From assembly GCF_019192965.1 (NCBI RefSeq), contig NZ_JAHTKU010000029.1, positions 1 to 41,297 on the forward strand: a stretch of DNA of 41,297 nt, given 5' to 3'. The stretch comes from Nocardioides daeguensis. GTDB taxonomy: Bacteria; Actinomycetota; Actinomycetes; Propionibacteriales; Nocardioidaceae. This document shows positions 15,770 through 24,364 of this stretch, piece by piece. The notes below the pieces were generated by a model. That model saw only the letters and a program-made list of their open reading frames with translations. It made no database searches and was not told the DNA's origin. Made by a program: the position numbers and the translations under genes. The first letter of the stretch is position 1. Every line of letters begins with the position of its first letter.

Positions 15770-16963
15770 GGGGCCGGCGCGGCGGACGAGGACCTCGACG
15801 ACCGCACCCAGCACCCCGACCGCCACCAGCGCGCCCAGCGCCTGCCGGGGGCTCGGGTCGTCGGCGACGACGAACCACACGGGCACCAGAGCCACCAGCG
15901 AGAGCCGCACGGCGCCCGCCCGGGCCGCGAGGAAGGCACCGACGCGGCCCGAGGAGCCACCCCCGCGCCACCAGGTGACGGCGCGGGCCAGCCAGCCGCC
16001 CGGCCGGCTCCACCACGCGAGCGCTGCGACGACCAGGCTGGCAGCCAGCACCCCGCGCACCTGCGTACGCAACAGGCGCACCACGGCGTCGAAGACCTCC
16101 CGTGCCGCGCCGAGCCCCTCCTCGCGGACCGGGATCGCGTCGAGGTACGCCGCCCGCGCGGCCGCGAGAGCGACCCCCATCGCGACCATGGCGAACGCCA
16201 CCGCGAGAGCCGCCACGAGCACCACGCGACGGCGGCGCCGGGCGAGCGCGACGGCTGCCGCCAGCGACAGCAGGGCGAGGACCGGCAGCAGCGTCGCCGT
16301 ACGGTCCAGCGCTCGCGCCAACCGCTGCACCTTCACCAGGTCGGCCGACTGGAGCACGACGAACTGCGCCGAGACCTCGGGGATGCGGGCCGCGCGCTCG
16401 AAGCCCTGGTCCAGCAGCACCTCCTTGACGGTCGCGATGACCGCGGCGAGGTTGACCGACACCGTCCCCTCCTCGACGTGGAGCTCCTCGGAGTCCTCGC
16501 CGGTGACCAGGGCGACCAGCTGCTCGTGGGCCGAGCGGTTGGCCACCACCCAGGCGTCGGCGAACTGCTCGGAGCGCACGACCTTGCCCACGGTCTCGCG
16601 CACGTACGACGTGATCGCCTCGCGCAGCGGGACCGAAGCCGTCCGCAGCAGGTCCACCAACCGGGGCGGCAAGCCCCTCTCGGTGAGCGCGGTCGAGGCC
16701 TGGTCGGTCAGCTCATCGAGCCGCAGCAGCTCGAGCAGCTCGTCGGTGACGCGGCGCGCGATCGCGGCCTGCACCACCGGGTTGTCGGCGAGCGGGCCGA
16801 CCGTCTCGACGTAGCGGTCGGTGTCGCCGACCTCCTGGTCGACGTACCGGGCGACGAGGCTCACCGGCACCAGCACGACGCCGAGGACGACGAGCAGGCT
16901 GGCGGCGAGGGCGCGCCAGCGTCCGTTCCGGCGGCGTGGAGGCAGGTCGGGTGGGCTGGTCAT
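15749..16963 (-). CDS. integral membrane protein, extracellular domain between two membrane blocks
   Basis: 404 residues. One N-terminal helix (ALAASLLVVLGVVLVPVSLV) is followed by a large polar domain (about 45-210, beginning YVDQEVGDTDRYVETVGPLA), then five hydrophobic helices. This layout is common for a conserved actinobacterial membrane family without known function; the D-x-x-x-Y-V-x-T-V-x-P-L-A motif is typical of it. The message may be leaderless: TAGGTT at 16970-16975 sits 6 bases before the ATG. The 3' end overlaps the second SulP gene by 21 bases on the opposite strand. It is 9 bases after the stop of the YihY gene, so read-through from there is likely too. Confidence 0.75.
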   Translation of the reverse strand: MTSPPDLPPRRRNGRWRALAASLLVVLGVVLVPVSLVARYVDQEVGDTDRYVETVGPLADNPVVQAAIARRVTDELLELLRLDELTDQASTALTERGLPPRLVDLLRTASVPLREAITSYVRETVGKVVRSEQFADAWVVANRSAHEQLVALVTGEDSEELHVEEGTVSVNLAAVIATVKEVLLDQGFERAARIPEVSAQFVVLQSADLVKVQRLARALDRTATLLPVLALLSLAAAVALARRRRRVVLVAALAVAFAMVAMGVALAAARAAYLDAIPVREEGLGAAREVFDAVVRLLRTQVRGVLAASLVVAALAWWSRPGGWLARAVTWWRGGGSSGRVGAFLAARAGAVRLSLVALVPVWFVVADDPSPRQALGALVAVGVLGAVVEVLVRRAGPSGAAAA

Positions 16964-16969
16964 GGCCGG

Positions 16970-16975
16970 AACCTA
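16970..16975 (-). promoter_or_regulatory. -10-like box 6 bases before the 16963 start codon
   Basis: TAGGTT on the minus strand fits TANNNT and leaves 6 bases before the ATG. It overlaps the TAG stop of the upstream YihY gene, so it could be a chance match in an operon rather than a promoter. Confidence 0.3.
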
Positions 16976-17950
16976 GAGGCTCGAGGGCGCTGCCGGCTCG
17001 TCCCGGGCCGCGGGCTCATCCCCGACGGGTGAGCGGCCGGCCCGTTCGTCCAGCATCTCGCCCGCGGCGCGCCCGAGGATCGCGCTGAGCACCAGGACCG
17101 CGCTGAACCCGACGAGCCAGGTGGCGAGCGCCAGCACGAGTCCGAGGCCCCCGAACTGGCGCACCGAGGCGACGGAGTACTCCGGCATGACCACCGCGGA
17201 CGCGCGGGTGAACGCGACGACGGCCACCGCGCTGGCCGCCGCCGGTACCGCGAGCGCCCGCCACGTGCGCGCCCCGTGGAGCAGCACGTGCAGGCTCCAC
17301 CACCACAGCACCGCGACCAGCGCCACCTGGACGCCGACGACCACCGCGAACGGCACCGCGGCCCGGTCGAGCGCGCGGGTCACCAGGCTCAGCGCCTCGA
17401 GGGCGAACAGCCAGCCGAGCAGCCAGCCCAGGGCGCGGCGCCGACCACGGAACCCGGTGAGGTGCGGCACCTCCCACACCTTCTCGTAGGCCCTCATCAC
17501 CGCTCGCGCGAAGCTCGACGCCGACAGCACCGTCACCAGCGCCCCGACCAGCCCGATCCGGTCGCGCACGTCCTCGGCCCCGGCGAGCGAGCGCGGCGCG
17601 GCGGACACCGCCCGGTCGAGCGACGCGTCGGCGAGGCCGGTGATGTCGGCGAACCGCTCCAACCCGGCCTTGGTCAGGTCGGCCGGCAGGTAAGCGACCA
17701 GGACGATGACGAGCGGCACCAGGGCCAGCAGCCCCTGCGCCGCGGTCACCATGGCCCGGTCGACCACCTCCACCCGGCGCCACTCCTCGACGATCCGGCC
17801 GACGATCGGGATGGCGTCGACCCGGGCGCGGATGCGGGCGAGGAGGGTGCGGGCGCGCGTGCGCAGCGGGGGGACCACGGACCAAGGATCCTCACTCGGG
17901 CCCGTCCGGGCAGTGCGTCGGGCGAGGTTCTCACCCCTAGCGGATGACAT
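16973..17950 (-). CDS. YihY/BrkB family inner-membrane protein
   Basis: 325 residues, six transmembrane helices. RTLLARIRARVDAIPIVGRI leads into AMVTAAQGLLALVPLVIVLV, matching the family pattern of an amphipathic helix before the first membrane span, and LVGALVTVLSASSFARAVMR with YEKVWEVPH corresponds to the conserved middle of YihY/BrkB proteins. They were once called ribonuclease BN in error; the function is not established. The ATG at 17950 has GGAGG three bases upstream, rather close; a longer frame upstream has no support. It leads the two-gene minus-strand unit with the 15749-16963 gene. Confidence 0.75.
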   Translation of the reverse strand: MSSARGENLARRTARTGPSEDPWSVVPPLRTRARTLLARIRARVDAIPIVGRIVEEWRRVEVVDRAMVTAAQGLLALVPLVIVLVAYLPADLTKAGLERFADITGLADASLDRAVSAAPRSLAGAEDVRDRIGLVGALVTVLSASSFARAVMRAYEKVWEVPHLTGFRGRRRALGWLLGWLFALEALSLVTRALDRAAVPFAVVVGVQVALVAVLWWWSLHVLLHGARTWRALAVPAAASAVAVVAFTRASAVVMPEYSVASVRQFGGLGLVLALATWLVGFSAVLVLSAILGRAAGEMLDERAGRSPVGDEPAARDEPAAPSSL

Positions 17951-17995
17951 TGGCCTCCGCGGGGCCCGGGGACAGGCCCTCCGGCTCCCGACTCG

Positions 17996-18007
17996 CCTAG
18001 CGTCGAG
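17996..18007 (+). promoter_or_regulatory. promoter-like block, second copy
   Basis: CCTAGCGTCGAG with a TAGCGT -10-like hexamer 82 bases before the start at 18085; identical to the block at 2102-2113. Here CCTCCGGCTCC lies 7 bases further upstream (17978-17988). Confidence 0.35.
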
Positions 18008-18084
18008 TGGCTCCACCGCCCGGTGGGGCATGTCGACGACCGGCGCACGCACTGCGCTGGGAGCAACGAACGGACGGGTTCATC

Positions 18085-18465
18085 GTGAGCTTCTGGGACA
18101 TCTTGTGGCTGCTGGTCTGGTCATTCTTCTTCGTGTCCTACCTGATGGTGCTGTTCAACATCCTGGGCGACCTGTTCCGGGACCACGAGCTGTCGGGCGG
18201 GATGAAGGCGGTGTGGGTGGTCTTCTTGCTGGTCCTGCCCGCCATCACCGCGATCGTCTACCTCGTCGCGCGCGGCAAGGGGATGGCCGGTCGCGCGATC
18301 GCACAGGCCCAGCGCAACGAGGAGGCCGCCCGCGCCTACATCCGTGACGCCGCCGGCCGTACGCCCGCCGAGGAGATCGCGACCGCGAAGAGCCTCCTCG
18401 ACGCAGGCACGATCGGCCAGGACGAGTTCGACCTCCTCAAGGCTCGGGCGCTCGGCGTCCAGTGA
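18085..18465 (+). CDS. PLD-N-like membrane protein with SHOCT domain
   Basis: 126 residues. Two hydrophobic spans (FWDILWLLVWSFFFVSYLMV and VWVVFLLVLPAITAIVYLVA) flank a D-L-F-R-D-H loop, as in the phospholipase D N-terminal membrane domain. A helical linker rich in Ala and Arg follows, then a SHOCT motif (AEEIATAKSLLDAGTIGQDE, then FDLLKARALG). The GTG is chosen because the hydrophobic segment starts straight after it; the ribosome site is weak. It is the first gene of an operon that ends with a cardiolipin synthase, whose own N-terminus carries the same kind of membrane pair. Confidence 0.75.
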   Translation: MSFWDILWLLVWSFFFVSYLMVLFNILGDLFRDHELSGGMKAVWVVFLLVLPAITAIVYLVARGKGMAGRAIAQAQRNEEAARAYIRDAAGRTPAEEIATAKSLLDAGTIGQDEFDLLKARALGVQ

Positions 18466-19001
18466 GCCGCGACCCGGTCGGCACGCCGGACCCTGCCCAC
18501 CCCCCGGGCCGGCGGGCCCGGCCGGGGGGGCCCCGACCCCGCGCCGAGCCGGGCGAGGTCGTCTACGGCGTGATCGTCTCGGCCGCGACGATCGGCGCGG
18601 TCGGGCTCCATGTCCACAGCAATGCCCGGCTCGGTGCGATCTGGGCGTTCGTGGTGCTGACCTACTGGCTGGCGCACGTCTACGTCCATCTCGTCGCCCA
18701 CCCTCTGCGGGGAGTTCGGGTGCGGGTGCTGCGGCGGGTGCGCACGGCGCTGCGCGACGAGCTCGGCGTCCTCGTCGGCGCCCTGCCCGGCCTCGCGATC
18801 CTCCTCGTCGTCGCTCTCCTCGGCGGCGAGCCGGCGACCACGGCCAGCGTCACGCTCTTCGTGACGATCGGCCTGCTCTTCGGCCTCGGCACCTTCGCGG
18901 CGCTCCGCGTCGGCGCCTCCCTCGTCTACGCCCTCGGCGAGGGCCTGCTCGCCAGCACGCTCGGCGTGCTGATGGTCGTCGCGAAGGCTCTGCTCCACTG
19001 A
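18462..19001 (+). CDS. four-helix membrane protein of unknown function
   Basis: 179 residues. A Pro/Arg-rich cytoplasmic start (about 1-30) leads to four transmembrane helices (VVYGVIVSAATIGAVGLHVH, IWAFVVLTYWLAHVYVHLVA, VLVGALPGLAILLVVALLGG, and VTLFVTIGLLFGLGTFAALR). The W-L-A-H-V-Y-V-H segment, with a pair of histidines in a membrane helix, is distinctive. The family is not recognised. The GTG overlaps the previous stop (GTGA). It lies between the PLD-N-like gene and the cardiolipin synthase, so a role in membrane lipid homeostasis is possible but unproven. Confidence 0.65.
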   Translation: MSRDPVGTPDPAHPPGRRARPGGPRPRAEPGEVVYGVIVSAATIGAVGLHVHSNARLGAIWAFVVLTYWLAHVYVHLVAHPLRGVRVRVLRRVRTALRDELGVLVGALPGLAILLVVALLGGEPATTASVTLFVTIGLLFGLGTFAALRVGASLVYALGEGLLASTLGVLMVVAKALLH

Positions 19002-19041
19002 TCACCGGTCCGCCGCTCCTGTGGGACGGCGAGGAGGAAGC

Positions 19042-20526
19042 ATGACCCTGCGCGAGTTCCTGGCCGAGCCGTTCACCTGGCTCGGCCTCGGCCTGCTGGC
19101 CGCCGACATGGTGCTGCGCGTGCTCGCGCTCGGGGTCATCCCGGGCAACCGCAAGCCCTCGACGGGGATGGCGTGGCTGCTGCTGATCCTGGTGCTCCCC
19201 ATCCCGGGCTTCGGCGTCTTCCTGCTCTTCGGCAGCACGCACGTCGGGCGCCGGCGTCATGCCCGGCAGCGCGAGGTCAACCTCCGCATCGCCGAGCGCA
19301 CCGCGCACCTGCCGACGCTCGACGACGACCCCGACCGGCCGACGTACGTCGACTCGGTGGCGCTGCTCAACCGCCGCCTCGGCACGCTGCCGCTGCTGCC
19401 CGGGAACGACGCCGTCCTGCTGCCCGACTACTCCGGCTCGATCGCCGCGATGGCCGAGGCCGTCGACGCGGCACTCGACGTCGTCAACGTCGAGTTCTAC
19501 ATCACCGCGTGGGACGACGTCACCGACCCGCTCCTGCAGGCGATGGCACGGGCCGCCGAGCGGGGCGTCACGGTGCGCCTGCTCTTCGACCACCTCGGCT
19601 CACGCGGCATCCCCGGCTACCGGACGATGCTCGAGCGGCTGGACGGCACCGGCATCCAGTGGCGCGCGATGCTGCCGATCCAGCCCCTGCGCGGGCGCTT
19701 TCGCCGCCCCGACCTGCGCAACCACCGCAAGCTGCTGACCGTCGACGGCCGGGTCGGCTTCACCGGCTCGCAGAACCTGACCGAGCCCGGCTACAACAAA
19801 CCGAAGAACCATGCGCTGGGCCGCGCGTGGGTCGAGCTGATGGTGCGCCTCGAGGGTCCGGTGGTGGCCGCCCTCGACGCCGTCTTCGCCGGCGACTGGT
19901 ACGCCGAGACCGACGAGCTGTTGGACGTCGAGGCGCATCCCGCCTCCGGCGCCTCGCGCCCCGGAGGGCTCCGTGGCCTCCCGTGCCAGGTCGTCCCCAG
20001 CGGCCCCGGCTACGAGGCGGAGAACAACCTGCGCCTGTTCACGACCCTCATCTACTCGGCCCAGCGCCGGATCTCGCTCACCAGCCCGTACTTCGTCCCC
20101 GACGAGTCGCTGCTCTACGCCGTGACGACCGCCGCGCTGCGAGGCGTCGAGGTCGAGCTGTTCGTCAGCGAGGTGTCGGACCAGTTCATGGTCGGCCACG
20201 CCCAGGCGTCCTACTACCGGGCCCTGCTGGAGGCGGGCGTGCGGATCCACCGCTACCCAGCGCCGTTCGTGCTGCACGCCAAGCACTTCACGATCGACGA
20301 CGACGTGGCCGTGATCGGCTCCAGCAACATGGACCTGCGCTCGTTCGCCCTCAACTACGAGGTGTCGCTGATGCTGCTGGGCCCCGCGGCGGTCGCGGCA
20401 CTGAGCGAGGTGCAGGACCACTACCGGTGCCGGAGCACCGAGCTGACGCTCGAGGAGTGGACTCGCCGCCCCGCGCACCTGCGCTACCTCGACAACGTCC
20501 TCCGGCTCACCGCCGCCCTGCAGTGA
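19042..20526 (+). CDS. cls: cardiolipin synthase (phospholipase D superfamily)
   Basis: 494 residues. Two N-terminal transmembrane helices (AEPFTWLGLGLLAADMVLRV, then GMAWLLLILVLPIPGFGVFL) are followed by two HKD catalytic motifs: HRKLLTVDGRVGFTGSQN (about 227-244) and HAKHFTIDDDVAVIGSSN (about 412-429). Together these histidines and lysines form the active site that joins two phosphatidyl groups. The family condenses two phosphatidylglycerols, or PG with CDP-diacylglycerol in some actinobacteria; which applies here is not visible. The ATG at 19042 is chosen for the GAGGAGG site at 19031-19037 and because the membrane span starts there. A strong terminator follows the stop. Confidence 0.92.
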   Translation: MTLREFLAEPFTWLGLGLLAADMVLRVLALGVIPGNRKPSTGMAWLLLILVLPIPGFGVFLLFGSTHVGRRRHARQREVNLRIAERTAHLPTLDDDPDRPTYVDSVALLNRRLGTLPLLPGNDAVLLPDYSGSIAAMAEAVDAALDVVNVEFYITAWDDVTDPLLQAMARAAERGVTVRLLFDHLGSRGIPGYRTMLERLDGTGIQWRAMLPIQPLRGRFRRPDLRNHRKLLTVDGRVGFTGSQNLTEPGYNKPKNHALGRAWVELMVRLEGPVVAALDAVFAGDWYAETDELLDVEAHPASGASRPGGLRGLPCQVVPSGPGYEAENNLRLFTTLIYSAQRRISLTSPYFVPDESLLYAVTTAALRGVEVELFVSEVSDQFMVGHAQASYYRALLEAGVRIHRYPAPFVLHAKHFTIDDDVAVIGSSNMDLRSFALNYEVSLMLLGPAAVAALSEVQDHYRCRSTELTLEEWTRRPAHLRYLDNVLRLTAALQ

Positions 20527-20562
20527 GCGTGCGGGCCCGGATCGGTCCGGGCCCGCACGCTC
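20525..20562. terminator. bidirectional terminator between convergent genes
   Basis: A perfect 16-bp stem (GAGCGTGCGGGCCCGG at 20525-20540, complement at 20547-20562) with a 6-base loop. It starts in the stop codon of cls and ends 3 bases before the stop of the secreted protein gene, serving both strands. Confidence 0.85.
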
Positions 20563-20565
20563 GGC

Positions 20566-21903
20566 TCAACCGCAGCCGCGCGCCGCCAACACCCCCCGGG
20601 GCGGGTGCAGCGACGTGGGCAGGTAGTCGCCCATCACGGCCTTCTCGTCACCGGGGACCCGCGTGTTCTGGACCGCGTGGGCGAAGTCCGCCGAGGGCAG
20701 CATGTTGCGCATCAGCAGCAGGTCGTCGCCGAGGTTGCCGGCACCGTCGCCGCGGACCGGCGCCTCGAGCCAGGTCACTCCGCAGCGGGCGACGGCGTTG
20801 GCCGGACGGTCCTCGGCCCGGGTGACCACGATCGTGTACCAGCCGTCGGCGTCGGTGACGACGTCCTCGTCGTAGACGCAGTCCTCGACGCGGGTGGTGG
20901 CCATCGACTCGTTGGTGCACAGCGACCAGTAGCGCATGTCGACGTCCGCGGCCATCCGCGGCTGGCGGTGCAGCGTGCGGGGCGTGACGGGCAGCTTGCC
21001 GCGCAGGGTGAGCACCTCGCCGAACCCGGTGCTCGCCTGGGCGCTGACGTACTTGTTGTCGATGTTGGCGTACTGCTGGTTCACCCGGGCCGGCGTGCCG
21101 GTGCACAGGCCGTAGTAGATGCACTGCACGTTGAACTGCAGGTTGTAGTAGGAGAGCCATTGCGGGTCCTGGCGGGCCGGGAAGGTCGCCGGCTTGCCGG
21201 GCTGGTTGCGCAGCGCGAGATAGGTCGCCATCGGGAACATCGCGACGGCCGGCTTGTCCGTGCTCGCCCGCAGCGCGGCGCAGGCCCGCGCGCCGGTGAG
21301 GACGGTGCCGTCGGCGAGGGTCAGCCGGGGCTTCGGGATCCCCGTGCCCCCGGTGAGGTCGCGGCCCCGGTCGGGCAGGTAGACCCGGTAGAGGAGCAGC
21401 TGCGAGGACTGGCCCGGCACCCCGGCGTACAGGGTGTTGTCCGCGCGGTCGCCGGCCGGCACCTGCTCGGGCGAGACGTGCACGGTGTAGTCGCGACCGG
21501 TCTCGCCGACCCGGGACGCACCGGGCAGGTAGGGGTTGCGGGCGCCGGGGTCCGGGCGGGTGCTGACGTCGTTGAGCGCGTCGACCGGCGCGTTCGTGGC
21601 GATGTCGTAGGAGTTGAGCGACTGGTAGCGGGCGTGCGCGAACCTTCCGGCGAGGTCGAGTCGGGCTCCCTCGGGGATGGTGAAGGCGGCCGCCCAGTAG
21701 TGCGCGCCGCTGTCGGGGAAGGCGTAGTTGTCGTCGGTGTCGTCGGCGGTGAAGGTGTGCACCCACAGGCAGTCGCCGGCGCTCGGACGCGGCGCCGGCC
21801 CCACGGGCCCGCCTGCGGCGGAGGCGGGCATCGCGGCAGCGGTGCCCAGGATCGTGGCGGCGGCGCCCAGGGTGGCGACGGCCCGGCGGAAGGTGAGCTT
21901 CAC
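20566..21903 (-). CDS. secreted protein of unknown function, disulfide-rich
   Basis: 445 residues. A classic Sec signal peptide (KLTFRRAVATLGAAATILG, then TAAAMPASA with an AxA cleavage site) precedes a mature part with eight cysteines, an even number that suits disulfides outside the cell. The fold was not recognised with certainty. DMRYWSLCTNE and the later DADGWYTIVVTRAEDRP recall the DUF1214 end of the DUF1254-type proteins earlier in the window. It starts with GTG after GAGGAGAAC. It is 29 bases downstream of the flavin monooxygenase and probably shares its message, so a role in handling an external substrate is possible. Confidence 0.7.
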   Translation of the reverse strand: MKLTFRRAVATLGAAATILGTAAAMPASAAGGPVGPAPRPSAGDCLWVHTFTADDTDDNYAFPDSGAHYWAAAFTIPEGARLDLAGRFAHARYQSLNSYDIATNAPVDALNDVSTRPDPGARNPYLPGASRVGETGRDYTVHVSPEQVPAGDRADNTLYAGVPGQSSQLLLYRVYLPDRGRDLTGGTGIPKPRLTLADGTVLTGARACAALRASTDKPAVAMFPMATYLALRNQPGKPATFPARQDPQWLSYYNLQFNVQCIYYGLCTGTPARVNQQYANIDNKYVSAQASTGFGEVLTLRGKLPVTPRTLHRQPRMAADVDMRYWSLCTNESMATTRVEDCVYDEDVVTDADGWYTIVVTRAEDRPANAVARCGVTWLEAPVRGDGAGNLGDDLLLMRNMLPSADFAHAVQNTRVPGDEKAVMGDYLPTSLHPPRGVLAARGCG

Positions 21904-21932
21904 GGTGTTCTCCTCGGGTGGTGGTGGCCCGC

Positions 21933-23462
21933 TCAGCGGGCAGTGACGGCGGGAACGGCGGGGGTCTCGGGCACGTTGCGGGGATCGGTGGCGGGGGTAC
22001 GGCTCAGCGTCATCACTCCGTCGTCGAGACGGCGGTGGCGCAGGGTGAGCAGGTCCGAGAGGTAGTTCATGCCCAGCCGCCACGGCGGGGTGGCGCCCGC
22101 GCGCGGCAGCCGGTCGAGCGCCCGGGTGACGTAGCCGGCCTGGAAGTCGAGCAGCGGCCGGGTCTCCAGGTCGGGGTCGGCGTTCACCGGGACGGCGACG
22201 TCGTTGCCGGTCTCGTCCATGCGGCGCAGCAGCCGGACGACGTACTCGGCGACCAGGTCGGCCTTGAGCGTCCACGACGAGTTGGTGTAGCCGACGGTGA
22301 ACGCGAAGTTCGGCACGCCGCTGAGCATCATGCCCTTGTAGGCGATGCACTGCGGAACCTCGATCCGCTCGCCGTCGGCGAAGAAGTCGAGCCCGCCGAA
22401 GGCGCGCATCTCCAGCCCCGTGGCGGTCACGACGATGTCGGCCTCGAGGTGGCGGCCGGAGGCGAGCACCAGGCCGGTCTCGTCGAAGCGGTCGACGTGG
22501 TCGGTGACGATCTCGGCCCGGCCGGCTGACAGCACCCGGAACAGGTCGTTGTCGGGGACCGCGCACAGCCGCTGGTCCCACGGCCCGTAGGACGGGTTGA
22601 AGTGGGTGTCGATGTCGTAGCCTGCGGGCAGCTGGCGGCGCTGGAGGAAGCGGATGACCCGCCGCATGGCCTCGGGACGTGCCTGACTGAAGCGGTAGAC
22701 CCCCCACTGGCGCAGCACGTTCTTCCACCGGGTCACCGCGTAGCCGGTGCGGTCGCCGAGGAGGCGGTGGGCCACGACCGCGAACCGGTCGACGGAGGGC
22801 AGGTTCATGACGTAGGTCGGCGAGCGCTGCAGCATCGTCACCTCGGCCCCCAGGTCGGCGAGCGCCGGCACCAGGGTGATCGCCGTGGCGCCGGAGCCGA
22901 TGACGACGATCCGGCGGCCGGCGACGTCGAGGTCCTCGGGCCAGTGCTGCGGGTGCACGACCTGGCCCGCGAACTCCTTGCGGCCCTCGAGCTGCGGCGT
23001 GAAGCCTGCCGCGTAGTCGTAGTACCCGGCGCACGACCACAGGAAGGAGCAGCGGTACCGGTGCTCACCACCCGCGTCGTCGACGGCGAGCACGGTCCAG
23101 CGTCCCTCGGCCGAGTACCAGTGCGCCTCACGCACCTCGAGGCCGAAGGCGATGTGCTGGTCGATGCCACCGTCGGCCGCCGCTGCGCGCACGTAGTCGC
23201 GGATGGCGGGGCCGTCGGCGATGGACTTCGCCGCGGTCCACGGCCGGAACCGGTAGCCGAGGGTGTGCATGTCGGAGTCGGAGCGGATGCCGGGATAGCG
23301 GAACAGGTCCCAGGTGCCGCCGATCGCGTGCCGGCCCTCCAGGATCCGGAAGCTGCGCCCGGGAAAGGCGGTGGCGACGTGGTGGGCGGCCCCGATGCCG
23401 GACAGCCCGGCGCCCACGATCAGCACGTCGACCTCGTCGACGGTCTCGGCCGGCTCTGTCAT
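21933..23462 (-). CDS. Baeyer-Villiger-type flavin monooxygenase (FMO/EthA-like)
   Basis: 509 residues. FAD-binding GAGLSG is at 17-22, with IGGTWDLFRYPGIRSDSDMH (about 47-66) just as in type I Baeyer-Villiger monooxygenases. The fingerprint FxGxxxHxxxWP reads FAGQVVHPQHWP (164-175). NADPH-site VIGSGATA follows at 187-194. These enzymes insert oxygen next to a ketone to give an ester or lactone, using FAD, NADPH and O2. The ATG has an AAGGAG site. The promoter lies in the 30-bp palindrome shared with the divergent hydrolase, which could cleave the ester product. The natural ketone is unknown. Confidence 0.9.
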   Translation of the reverse strand: MTEPAETVDEVDVLIVGAGLSGIGAAHHVATAFPGRSFRILEGRHAIGGTWDLFRYPGIRSDSDMHTLGYRFRPWTAAKSIADGPAIRDYVRAAAADGGIDQHIAFGLEVREAHWYSAEGRWTVLAVDDAGGEHRYRCSFLWSCAGYYDYAAGFTPQLEGRKEFAGQVVHPQHWPEDLDVAGRRIVVIGSGATAITLVPALADLGAEVTMLQRSPTYVMNLPSVDRFAVVAHRLLGDRTGYAVTRWKNVLRQWGVYRFSQARPEAMRRVIRFLQRRQLPAGYDIDTHFNPSYGPWDQRLCAVPDNDLFRVLSAGRAEIVTDHVDRFDETGLVLASGRHLEADIVVTATGLEMRAFGGLDFFADGERIEVPQCIAYKGMMLSGVPNFAFTVGYTNSSWTLKADLVAEYVVRLLRRMDETGNDVAVPVNADPDLETRPLLDFQAGYVTRALDRLPRAGATPPWRLGMNYLSDLLTLRHRRLDDGVMTLSRTPATDPRNVPETPAVPAVTAR

Positions 23463-23476
23463 GACACTCCTTCGTT

Positions 23477-23506
23477 GTGACCAGTGGTCATATGACCACT
23501 GGTCAC
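23477..23506. promoter_or_regulatory. 30-bp perfect palindrome, likely TetR-type operator
   Basis: The half-site GTGACCAGTGGTCAT is followed at once by its exact complement. It can also be read as two abutting copies of TGACCANTGGTCA. It lies 15 bases upstream of the monooxygenase start codon and within the region between the two divergent genes, where both promoters must be. A TetR gene lies one gene away, so this is its most likely operator. Confidence 0.8.
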
Positions 23507-23569
23507 TGTAAGGTCCGTCACATGGCCGCGCAAGCCCTGCGCGGCCCGATCACCCGTCGAGGGGGAGCC

Positions 23570-24364
23570 GTGACCATCACCCGCATCCGCCACCGCGGCC
23601 TGGAGGTGCTGAGCACCGACGCCACCCGGGACCCGGCGCTGCCGGCGTTGCCTCCGCTGTTGTTCGTGCACGGGCTGGCTCACGAGGCCGGCTGCTGGTC
23701 GGCCTGGATGGACGCCGCGGCCGCCGAGGGCCGTACCGCCTGGTCGGTCTCGCTGCGCGGCCACGGCGGCAGCGAGGGCGCCGTCCGCACCGCGCGCCTG
23801 TCCCAGTACGTCGCCGACGTGCGCGCCGCGATGGCGCTGCTCCCCGCCCGACCTGTCCTGGTCGGCCACTCGATGGGCGGCCTGGTCTGCCAGCAGGTCG
23901 CGGCGCGCGAGCAGGTCGCCGGCCTGGTCCTCGTCGCCTCGGTCGGTCACCGGCCGGCCCTCGGCTCGCTCGCCTCGATCGCCCGGCAGCACCCGCTCGA
24001 CGCACTCCGCGTGCTGGTCGGCTCGACGCTGCCCCTGCGCCACGAGTACCTCTTCGAGGGGCTCCCCCGGGCCGAGGCGGACCGCCTGGTGGCCCGATGC
24101 GGCCCGGAGTCACCGCTCGTCCAGCACCAGTTGGTCTTCCACCGCCCGCCCGGGCTGCCGCTGGGCGGCGCGCCGGTGCTGGCGCTCGCCGCCCGGGCCG
24201 ACCGCCTGGTCCCCGTCGCCGCCGTACGACGCACCGCCGCGCGCTACGACGCCGAGCTGCAGGTCTTCGACGGGATCGGGCACAACCTCATGCAGGATGC
24301 CGGCCAGGAGGTGCCGTGGCAGGCGCTCTCCGACTGGCTGCAGCGCGCTCACCTGCGCGCGTAG
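23570..24364 (+). CDS. alpha/beta hydrolase
   Basis: 264 residues. Oxyanion-region HG is at 34-35 (LLFVHGLAHEAG), the nucleophile elbow GHSMGG has Ser101, the likely acid is Asp211 (ALAARADRLVP), and the base is His238 (GIGHNL). All three catalytic residues are in place. It is probably an esterase or similar hydrolase; next to a Baeyer-Villiger monooxygenase the likely substrate is the ester formed from a ketone. The GTG at 23570 is preferred because family homology begins there and a GAGG/GGGGGAG site precedes it; ATG 23522 is possible. Its 3' end overlaps the convergent TetR gene by 16 bases. Confidence 0.85.
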   Translation: MTITRIRHRGLEVLSTDATRDPALPALPPLLFVHGLAHEAGCWSAWMDAAAAEGRTAWSVSLRGHGGSEGAVRTARLSQYVADVRAAMALLPARPVLVGHSMGGLVCQQVAAREQVAGLVLVASVGHRPALGSLASIARQHPLDALRVLVGSTLPLRHEYLFEGLPRAEADRLVARCGPESPLVQHQLVFHRPPGLPLGGAPVLALAARADRLVPVAAVRRTAARYDAELQVFDGIGHNLMQDAGQEVPWQALSDWLQRAHLRA

